From: an uncultured Desulfobacteraceae bacterium
GTDB lineage: Bacteria; Desulfobacterota; Desulfobacteria; Desulfobacterales; UBA2174
Direction of reading: 5' to 3'
DNA length: 64,000 bases
Assembly (NCBI GenBank): GCA_937982505.1
Contig: CALJLV010000086.1
Coordinates: 19,189 to 83,188, forward strand
Below the pieces are notes generated by a model, which saw nothing but the letters and a program-made list of their open reading frames with translations, did not search any database and was not told where the DNA came from. The translations under genes and the position numbers were made by a program. Positions 1 through 8,200 of the stretch are shown here, in pieces. Numbering within the stretch: the stretch's first letter is position 1; each line of letters begins with the position of its first letter.

Positions 1-1
1 C

Positions 2-298
2 ATTGCCGAAGTCATTGCTGCAATCGATGTTGATGGCATCGGAATAGAGACCGGCTTTATCTTGCAGGTCCGTACCGGTGGCGCCGGGGCCCTTGGGCTC
101 GTGCCCGCAGAGGCCGACAAGCACTATTTCGACGACGGCACGAAAACGGTTGTCCCTCTGAACAACGGCGAAGCGGTGGTGATCTCGGACCCGGTCATGG
201 GTGACACCCTGGTGGTAACCCTGATCCAGACCGGGCCGGAAAAATGGGACTGGCTCACGACCTGCCCGAGAGGGGCGGCGGTCAGAGGGGGGAGCTGA
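2..298 (+). CDS. C-terminal part of unidentified protein (5' truncated by window)
   Basis: An open frame enters from the left edge and ends with TGA at 296-298, giving about 98 visible residues. The visible part is rich in beta-prone, Gly/Val-rich segments with no recognised motif. The next small gene starts on the overlapping TGATG, so the two are translationally coupled. By position, shortly before the Dar-like module, it could be a virion gene. I do not recognise the family. Confidence 0.55.
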   Translation: MAEVIAAIDVDGIGIETGFILQVRTGGAGALGLVPAEADKHYFDDGTKTVVPLNNGEAVVISDPVMGDTLVVTLIQTGPEKWDWLTTCPRGAAVRGGS

Positions 299-501
299 TG
301 CTTTTCGGATCGTACATGCTGGGCCAAATGATTTCCGGTAGCAGTGTCCCATGGGATGGGGTTTTGCGGTTATCTGTTCCTGATCTCCCGGGCATTGACT
401 CGGACGCGACGGTAGTGGCGGTGGAGCCAACGCGCCAAACCTGCCAACTATTTGCCCCCAGCATTCCAGACATTTCTTTTTCGACGAGCGTGGAAGAATA
501 A
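298..501 (+). CDS. small hypothetical protein, 67 aa
   Basis: It begins at ATG 298 inside a TGATG overlap with the upstream stop and has a strong purine-rich ribosome site (GGGGGGAG) just before it. The product starts MLFGSYMLGQMISG and ends in an acidic ...SVEE tail. There is no predicted membrane segment or known motif. Gene order and coupling support it as real; the function is unknown. Confidence 0.5.
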   Translation: MLFGSYMLGQMISGSSVPWDGVLRLSVPDLPGIDSDATVVAVEPTRQTCQLFAPSIPDISFSTSVEE

Positions 502-522
502 TTCCAACAAAGGAGATACCCA

Positions 523-3006
523 ATGAATCCCCTCACCGACGGAATCAGGATCGACATGGGTCTTGACCTGTTCGCCAAGGGCTTTGCTCCGGCCGAGCTT
601 GAGAGCGCTTACTACGATCTGATCTCGGACCGGGAGCAAGAACGGCTCTTGTTTGAGGCGGCCAGCCTGGACGAGGTTGACGAATTTTACAACGATGGCG
701 AACCCGACATGGTCATGGAGTCCATCAAGGTCAAACGGTTTGCCCAAACCGAATCGAAGATGCGGGCACTGGTGCGCGTTTTGAACACACAGGCCCTAAA
801 GGGCATTGCGGCCCTGGACGCACAGATCGGGCCACCTCGAAAGTCCGGGCTCTTCGCCACCGTGACGGTCCAAATCCCGATGACCGACGGCCAGATCCTT
901 TCCATCGTGTTTCATTCCCCGACCGGGGATGAAAAGAAGATCCTGCCCGACGACATGATCGTGGCGTTTCGATGGTTGCTGAACAAGCGCGACATCACCC
1001 ACACGGTCAGCCCCGAGTGGGGCAAAGATGTGAGCCTCCAGACTGTGGCCAAGCGCGTGATGCAGATCGTGGCCAAAAACTCCGAGGCGTTTCAGCGCTC
1101 ACAGTCCGAAATCCAGGCACAGAAGGACGAACTGGCGACGGTGGAGCAGAGCGTCAAGGATATCGATGCCGCCAACCAGCAGACCGTGGCCCAAATCGCG
1201 GACATGAAGATCGAGGCCGAACAGGTCGAGGATACCATCGAGGCGACCCGCCGGCGGCTGGAAAAGGTCCGCCAGGAAAACGACGACCTTGAGGCCCAGC
1301 TTGAGGCGCTGCGGAAACACAACGCGGAACGGGATGCACGGAAAAAAGAGGGTGCAGAACTTGTTCGCCTCAACGCCGTCGGGCAGGCCCGTGTGCCCGG
1401 GGTGCGGTTACAGGACGCCGAAGAGACCGGCAAAATGGCCGAAATGCTTGACCTGGGCGAGATCACCCAAGCGGAATGGGATGAGTTTGTCGCCGACCTG
1501 TATGCTTCGGGCAAGGCCAAGCGGCCCGAACCGGAAAAGGTCGACGGCGGGACCAAACCGCCTAACGTGGTTGATCCGGCCGACCTCAACCCGACCGACC
1601 CGACCGACTATGCCAAGATCCTGGCCGATCCGGCGCTTCAGTTGGAGTACCAGGACATCCTTGATTCGTTCTTTCAGGAACGGTTCGCCAAACTTATATC
1701 CTACATGAAGGAGGACGGGTGGATCGAGCAAGGGACTGGCCTTCAAAAAACGGTGGGTGGCAAGCAGTACAATATGATGTCCTACTTCAAACAGGTTGGC
1801 GCAGGCAAAAACATTGTCGGGGCCAGTTATGAAGTCTTCAGCGGTAAGGACGTGGTCTTTGACCACCTTGACGATTTGGGCCACGACGTTCAGGCCCTTG
1901 CTACATGGATCAACAGCGCGGCAACCGGTCCCGAAGTCGGCATCCTGCCCCCCGCCGAACAGATCGACGGCAACCCGGCGAAGCGCGCCGCCAAGATCCT
2001 GCACTCCCTGGGCAAAGCCGAAGCCGCGATGAAGGACGATTTCCACGTCAAGCTCAAGAGCGGGGCCTATCAGGACCTGAGCATCGAGACCCACGACGAA
2101 GGCGGTGACAACCGGCGGATCTACTTCACCCATTACATCGAGGAGGGTGGAGATTTGATCATCGATTCCGAAATGGTGTTCCAGACCAACATCTATACCG
2201 GGTATCTGAAGCTGGCAGAAATCGGCTACCGCGGCCCAATGGGCGAGGTCCGGCGAACTTCCATCGGCAGGGCGGAAAAGTCGTGGGCGAACACCTTTTC
2301 GAAGAACCTGGTGGATCAGGGGTTTGAGAAGGGGAAAGAGGCCGGCGAAGAGGTTGCGCCCGAGCCGGCGCCCGAGCCAGAAAAAGAGAAAATGCTTGAT
2401 ATTCTTAACGGAACACCATGGGCGACACAACGGAAACGGTTCGCTGAGCACATGATCGAGAGGGGCTTTCGGATGATCAATGCTATTGGCGGCGTTGATC
2501 GATCCGCGATGGTTCAGACCGAATTCTCAAAAGAATTCTGGAGGGGCGAAGAAGTTAAAGAAATTGAGGTCGGATTGACGATGAATCCCCCTAAAAACGA
2601 TGTCAGGGTAAACATTGTTTCCTATGCGGCCCGCGAGTCACTTGTCCGCGCAGGTGGCAAGGCGGGGGAGGATGTCCAAAAAATGTTTGACCGTGCCTAT
2701 GAGAAAATCAATGAGCATGAACAAGCCATGAAGCAAGCCGGATTTTTATTGGAGCCGGCCCCGCAACCTACCCCCGAACCCGAAGCAACCGGCCCCGACC
2801 CCAACGAGACTGCGGCCCTCCAGATCCTTGATTCCATCATCGGGGGCCAGTTCGGCAACGACACGGCCGGCATCGATGCGAAGCTGGACGAAGCCGCCGG
2901 CCTGCTGGAGGCCCTGGGCAAAATGGACCTGTACGACGACCGGCTGAATGCCGCGGCCGATGAACTGACCAAGCAGTTGGCCGAAAAAGCGAAGGAGGTG
3001 GCGTGA
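523..3006 (+). CDS. DarA-like internal head / anti-restriction protein
   Basis: 827 residues, start preceded by AAAGGAG. Residues about 60-180 match the DarA N-terminal domain pattern: a VKRF...ESKMRAL helix, a VTVQIPMTDGQ strand, FHSPTGD and the block ending in FRWLLNKRDIT, followed by V-PE-GKDVSL. Residues about 187-282 are a long charged coiled coil. Pro/Glu linkers (about 333-363, 610-623, 745-765) separate three further domains. In phage P1, DarA is an internal head protein needed to incorporate DarB and protect injected DNA from type I restriction. The DarB-like gene lies 8 kb downstream. A protease-type motif VME|S sits at residues 64-67. The stretch near 2380-2720 is more AT-rich than its surroundings and may be a later insertion. 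Role in this phage is inferred. Confidence 0.72.
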   Translation: MNPLTDGIRIDMGLDLFAKGFAPAELESAYYDLISDREQERLLFEAASLDEVDEFYNDGEPDMVMESIKVKRFAQTESKMRALVRVLNTQALKGIAALDAQIGPPRKSGLFATVTVQIPMTDGQILSIVFHSPTGDEKKILPDDMIVAFRWLLNKRDITHTVSPEWGKDVSLQTVAKRVMQIVAKNSEAFQRSQSEIQAQKDELATVEQSVKDIDAANQQTVAQIADMKIEAEQVEDTIEATRRRLEKVRQENDDLEAQLEALRKHNAERDARKKEGAELVRLNAVGQARVPGVRLQDAEETGKMAEMLDLGEITQAEWDEFVADLYASGKAKRPEPEKVDGGTKPPNVVDPADLNPTDPTDYAKILADPALQLEYQDILDSFFQERFAKLISYMKEDGWIEQGTGLQKTVGGKQYNMMSYFKQVGAGKNIVGASYEVFSGKDVVFDHLDDLGHDVQALATWINSAATGPEVGILPPAEQIDGNPAKRAAKILHSLGKAEAAMKDDFHVKLKSGAYQDLSIETHDEGGDNRRIYFTHYIEEGGDLIIDSEMVFQTNIYTGYLKLAEIGYRGPMGEVRRTSIGRAEKSWANTFSKNLVDQGFEKGKEAGEEVAPEPAPEPEKEKMLDILNGTPWATQRKRFAEHMIERGFRMINAIGGVDRSAMVQTEFSKEFWRGEEVKEIEVGLTMNPPKNDVRVNIVSYAARESLVRAGGKAGEDVQKMFDRAYEKINEHEQAMKQAGFLLEPAPQPTPEPEATGPDPNETAALQILDSIIGGQFGNDTAGIDAKLDEAAGLLEALGKMDLYDDRLNAAADELTKQLAEKAKEVA

Positions 3007-3347
3007 TGGCCCTCGGATTCAAGGAAAAACGCGAGTTACAGCGGATCGTTTCGACCAAGCAAACGGAGCTGGGCGCCGGCGGCATGCCGTTTAAGGCCAA
3101 GCGCGAGGCCCAAAAAGCCATGGCCGACGCCCTGACCCGTCTCAATGCGGCCATCAAGAACAAGCCCGACCTGGCGGACGAGAACCAGAAGCTGGCCGAC
3201 CTGATCGCGGGAAAGTTCAACGACGTGCCGCCCGAGCGGTTCCTGGCCATCCTCAAGGAGATCGTCAAGGAGATCGGAGACGTCGATCCGGTCAAGGAGC
3301 CTACGATTCGGTACATCGAGGCCAACGCCGAAAAGTCTGCTGCATGA
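3006..3347 (+). CDS. small Lys/Arg-rich helical protein
   Basis: 113 residues. I chose ATG 3006, overlapping the upstream stop (TGATG), because GGAGG sits 7 bases before it; a GTG at 3003 is an alternative. The product is almost all charged helix with two similar motifs, GFKEKRELQRIV and PFKAKREAQKAM, suggesting an internal duplication. It ends in ATGA overlap with the next gene, so it is part of the Dar/polyvalent operon. It may be an accessory or internal head protein. No specific function can be assigned. Confidence 0.6.
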   Translation: MALGFKEKRELQRIVSTKQTELGAGGMPFKAKREAQKAMADALTRLNAAIKNKPDLADENQKLADLIAGKFNDVPPERFLAILKEIVKEIGDVDPVKEPTIRYIEANAEKSAA

Positions 3348-5203
3348 CCGACGCCGCCTTTGTTACCAATCTGGTGCGGGAAGCGGATCATCTCTCCGAT
3401 TTTGCCGGGGCGTTTGCTCGTCTTTTCGGATTCGAACTTTCTCATTTCGAGGAAGCGCTTGAGTCTTGGCAAGAGGCAAACGAAATGCTGGCACGGGTGA
3501 AGGCCGCCACCGATCCAATGGACAGGTTTGAGGCCTGGCAGGTATTATCCGGCTGGACCGGGTGGAAGAGGAGCATCGTTCAAAACGCGGTTGGCCAGGA
3601 GGAATTTCAAAATCTTTCCAGCCAGATCGTCTCTCTGAGCCCCGACAAGCCGCTGGGCCAGATCGCGCACGAAATTTATCTTGAGGCCGGCACCAAGGCG
3701 CTGGAGAAAATTCCCGATTCTTCTGCGCGGTACAACGAGATCCGGTCCCGTCTTTCGGAGCTGGATCAACAGGCCAAGAAAATTCTCACCGACTTGCAAG
3801 AGCGGTACGAGGACGAAAAGGACCGGATCAAAAAAAAGAGCGGGCACAAGGACCTGCTTGAACGGAAAAATGCGATATTGCTCGTTTTTTGCGATACCAG
3901 GGAGCATTTGTATAAGGCACATCGTCAAGGTGACTTTACCCTTGACGAACTCAAGCGCCGCCTGGATGAGGTCAACGTCGAGGAATCGCGTGAACTGGAT
4001 CCTATCTGGAAGAAATTGCATTCGATTTCAGAACGCATAGACCAGTTGATGAACGACAACATGAGGGCCAGGGGCGAAGCCCTGAAAGATGTCGATGCCG
4101 AAAAGATCCGACTCATTGATGAATCGGCACAGATCGAGAAAGAGTTTTTCGCCTCTGTGATCAATGCCGTTCTCGAAAAATCCGAGGTGTCGCCCGAAGA
4201 GGCCGCGGCCTGGGCCGAAAAGCAAGAGTTCAGCGACGCTGCCAGGAGGCGCCTTGAAAAAATCGGATACCCGGTGGAAAGGGTACGACAGGACATGGCC
4301 GAGTTCTACCGGGCGGTCAACGGGCGCCTGGGAAAGGTGGATCTGGGCGCGACGCGGGGAAATCGCGCCTCTGCCAGAATAGGGGCCGGAGAAGTGAAAA
4401 TGACCGGCCGGTTCACTAAAACGACCCTTTGGCACGAGATGGGGCATCTGCTTGAACGCCACCAGCGGCTTTACCGGCTGTCGAATCACTTCCTGGATAC
4501 CAGGACCGGCCGGCAGCAGGGCACGAGGCCCAAGTCGCTTCGGGTGCTGACCGGGATAAAGAGTTACAAGGCCGACGAAAAGGCGTATCCGGACGACTTC
4601 ATCGATCCCTATGTCGGGAAATGCTACCAGAACGGCACCACCGAAGTCTTTTCGATGGGGTTTCAACACTTTGCGTCTCCGGCAGAGGCAGCAGCTCTGT
4701 TTTCCAGGGACCCGGAAATGTTTCGCCTGATGGTGGGGATTATGTGTACCCCGATGGGAGAAATTGAGCGCGAAAACATTGGCAAGGTCATTCAGGCGGT
4801 CGAAAAGAAAAAGACGAGGGAAGCCGTCGTCAAGGAGTTTTTCAAAACCCTTGAGAAAAAGTCCAAGGGGATCGAGACAATGGTCGAGGGGACCATATTC
4901 AGGCTTCAGCAACAAGACCGGTGGGGCCAGAAACGGCCTGATTTTTACACCGTCGAGTGCCAAAAAAACGGCGCATGGAAATGGCTGGCGACTTTCAAAT
5001 CGATCAAGGCGGCCAGGATGTTTTTATACCTGATCGTCTACGTCACAGAAGTTTCCGGCGTAGACCGGGCCCGGCAGCTCGTCGCGGATCTGATGGATGT
5101 CCAGCGGGGGAAAATCCCCTACGGGATCTTTGATCAAGAAAATCCGGTTGTCCCCGACATTCATCCCGATTCCATCCCTAAATCAATCCAAGAGGCAGCA
5201 TGA
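3344..5203 (+). CDS. zincin-like metallopeptidase with N-terminal coiled coil
   Basis: 619 residues. The first 350 residues are mostly charged helix/coiled coil. A zincin signature HEMGH lies at 364-368 in TTLWHEMGHLLERH, and a likely third metal ligand is Glu434 in TTEVFSMGF, as in phage polyvalent metallopeptidase domains. The C-terminal 150 residues are helical and unassigned. It overlaps both neighbours by ATGA. Position between DarA-like and giant polyvalent genes suggests it is delivered with them. The substrate is unknown; a role in host remodelling or in processing co-injected proteins is inference. Confidence 0.68.
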   Translation: MTDAAFVTNLVREADHLSDFAGAFARLFGFELSHFEEALESWQEANEMLARVKAATDPMDRFEAWQVLSGWTGWKRSIVQNAVGQEEFQNLSSQIVSLSPDKPLGQIAHEIYLEAGTKALEKIPDSSARYNEIRSRLSELDQQAKKILTDLQERYEDEKDRIKKKSGHKDLLERKNAILLVFCDTREHLYKAHRQGDFTLDELKRRLDEVNVEESRELDPIWKKLHSISERIDQLMNDNMRARGEALKDVDAEKIRLIDESAQIEKEFFASVINAVLEKSEVSPEEAAAWAEKQEFSDAARRRLEKIGYPVERVRQDMAEFYRAVNGRLGKVDLGATRGNRASARIGAGEVKMTGRFTKTTLWHEMGHLLERHQRLYRLSNHFLDTRTGRQQGTRPKSLRVLTGIKSYKADEKAYPDDFIDPYVGKCYQNGTTEVFSMGFQHFASPAEAAALFSRDPEMFRLMVGIMCTPMGEIERENIGKVIQAVEKKKTREAVVKEFFKTLEKKSKGIETMVEGTIFRLQQQDRWGQKRPDFYTVECQKNGAWKWLATFKSIKAARMFLYLIVYVTEVSGVDRARQLVADLMDVQRGKIPYGIFDQENPVVPDIHPDSIPKSIQEAA

Positions 5204-8200
5204 TGGATTCATACGATATCGTTGTGGAAACGATAGACGGGCCTGTCAAAATCCTGATCGATCCGACCGAGTACGACGAGGCCGCGAGGGTGCGGATCGA
5301 ATCCTACGGCGGGGCCGAACTGCCCGCGATGTGGTTGCGGCGATATGCGGAGCGGGCCTCCGGAATGCGCGGCGGCGGGGTCAGTCTCGAATACGACAGT
5401 CCGGAGAACATCATCGCTGCTTTGATCAAGGCCGGATCTGATCCGGAAAGCCGGATCACCGGCCATGAAATCCGCTGGGGATTCGTGCCGGAGAACGAGG
5501 ACATGGTGGCAGAATCCGCCGACGACGTGTTGTTGCTACCGGCGCCGGAAACGCTGAAAGAAAAAATAGGGCGGATCAACGCGAAGAAGGCCCGGCAGAC
5601 AGCGAGCGCCGGACGGATTGCCAAGGAGGCCGCTGGCCGGCCGGTAGTCCTTACAGAAGTTGGAAATGATCGACGCGGGGTCCTGATCCACAAGAGCACC
5701 AAACGCCCTGGGTTGGTACAGGTTTCGCGATGGGATGATCGCGGATTCAGCGGTGATTCGACGTTCGCAACCTTTGAGGCGGCCATCCACGATGCGATGC
5801 AAGACGGTTACGAGGTACCCAACAAGGCGGCGTTCAACCGGGTTTCTCAAACCAGCAGATTCCGGGCATACGTCAAGGCAAACGATCTGTTTCATGACTA
5901 TAGGAACGGCAAGCGCGGCGAGGGGGTTATTCACCTTCCCGATGGGATGGTGACCGAATCAGCATACGTCGATGCCTTGGCCCAAAAGACCGGCCTTGGG
6001 ATTGAAGAGGCGGAACGCCGGTGGAATCGGGCCAAGAAAATTGCCGAAGGGCAAACCGACATGACCGAGGACGACGGCGATGAATTTTGGGCCTATGTGA
6101 CCGGAGTGTTCAAGCGATCGATGGGGGTCCTGGAGGCGGCGGCTCTTGGTGGCTACAATTTTCGAACCGACCTGGCCCGGGCCGACGACATTGACGATAT
6201 CTCGGAAGTTTTCCGCAAGCTATTCGGTGCCCCCCCGTCGCACAATTCGCCCTATTTCAAGGACACATTCACATCCGTCACGATGAAGATTGCCGACATG
6301 GTGCCCCGGGGCGCCGTGGACCCCGAACGGCTCAAGACCGCCCATGCGCGCATGAGGGCCGCCAAGGCCGGCGTTTTAGACAAGCGCAAGCCGATCTATG
6401 TCTTTGAGATGGGCAATGGCAAGTACAAGGTCCTGGACGGCAACACGACCCTTCACGCCCTGCTTGAATTGGGCGAAACCGAGGCCGTGGTGGAGGTCAA
6501 AAAGAGCCTCAAGCAGCAAGTCCCCGACCAGAACTCAATCGATGCGGTCTATGAGCAGGCCGAAAAAGCCCAGCCTCTCTTCAAGGCGTGGGCTGAGCGA
6601 TACGCCGAGAGGACCGGCGGGAAGCTGATGCTTCGCCCTGGCCTCAAGGGGAAAAAGAGGGCCGGAGAGAAGGTCGCCAACGATTATGGCGGGGTTTCGG
6701 CCCGGCTCACCGATGTTGTCGGCGGGATGATCATTTTCGACACGGTGGAGCAAGTCGCCGCGGCCTACCGGATGATTGTGGCGGATCCGGCGGTTTACAA
6801 GGCCAAGAACCGATTCGAGAAGCCGACCAGCGACGGCTACATGGATGTCTTGTTTGCCGCCAATGTCGGCGGGCATCTGTGCGAACTCCAGCTCAACACC
6901 GAGGCCATTCTCGCCGCCAAGGAAAAGGGGCTGGGGCACAAAATCTATGAAGTGAAGCGCCAGATTGACCCCATAGCCAAGGATGTCGAGGCAAACGGAG
7001 ACCTGGCCTACATGGCGATGGGATACTCCGAGGAATTGCGGAAGTTGAGCGTGAAGTATTACCGCAAGGCCGCGATGTCCGATTCCAGTTCATCGGCGAG
7101 CAGCATTGCCTCGGATTCGGAAACCTCAGAAACATTGGACCGGATCCTGGCGAAGCTGTCCGGATCGGTGATCTCAACCCATTTCGACATAGACCTTCCG
7201 TCCATCCGAAACACCTTACCGCAAGACCGTTCGATGGCGAAGGCAACGTCTTCCTTTTCGCCGAACCAGAAATTATCCGAGAGTGACATTTCCCCTCCTT
7301 TGTTGGGTTCCGAAAATCTTACCAGAGCGGGCAAAAAGGTCAACGGCAAAGTAATCGTGGGCCGGCCGACGCGAAGCTATTTGAGCGATGATCGGATGCT
7401 CTACCTGCAATACGCCGTGGTCGAGGCCGCCGACTTGGTGACCAGTCACACCGAGGCCATGGGGTTGAGCGATGAATTCCCGCAAGAACTCCAGCCCCGC
7501 GACCGGACCCGGGATGCGATGGTGCTCCAGGTCGAAAGAATCTCGAACAAGCTCAATCCGGACCGGATGGGCGGATCGCTCCAGGCATCGACGGGGTCGC
7601 CTATTGTCGGCCCGGATCTGATCGTGGAAAGCGGCAACGGCCGGACCATCGCGCTGCGAAAGCGCTACTCCCGCGATGAAGCCCCCGAGTACCGGGCCTG
7701 GCTGGCGGTCAATGCGGCGAAATTCGGGCTTCCCCGGGGAGAAGTGGAAAAACTCAGCCGGCCGGTTCTGGTGCGGGTCCGTCTCAACAAGGACATTTCC
7801 AGGATGGACGTGGCGGAAAAGTCCAATGCACCCGACATGGGCACCATGAGCCCGGCGGAACTGGCCGTGATGGATGCCCGTCGCCTGCCGGATGTCGCCC
7901 TGGACGCGCTGCGGCCGTCTGAGGACGGCGATTTTCTCAGCGCGGGCAACAGGGCATTCATGGATAAATTCGTCGCCCTGTTGGGCGCGGGTGAGATTTC
8001 CGGCCTGACCACGAAAAGCGGGCAGGCCACAAAGCAGCTTGCGGACCGGGCCAAGGCCGCGGTGTTCCAGCGGGCCTACGGGGACGCGAACCTGTTGGCC
8101 CTGGTGGCTGAGGAGGCAAATCCGGATCTCAAGAACGTACTGGCCGCCCTGACCCTGGGCGCCAAGGAGTTCGCCAAGCTCAAGATCCTGCCCGATGCCA

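Noticed and set aside
1154..2451. Long open frames on the minus strand and other frames opposite the Dar-like genes
   Set aside because: Arg/Pro/Gly-rich shadow sequence without ribosome sites, typical of GC-rich antisense frames.
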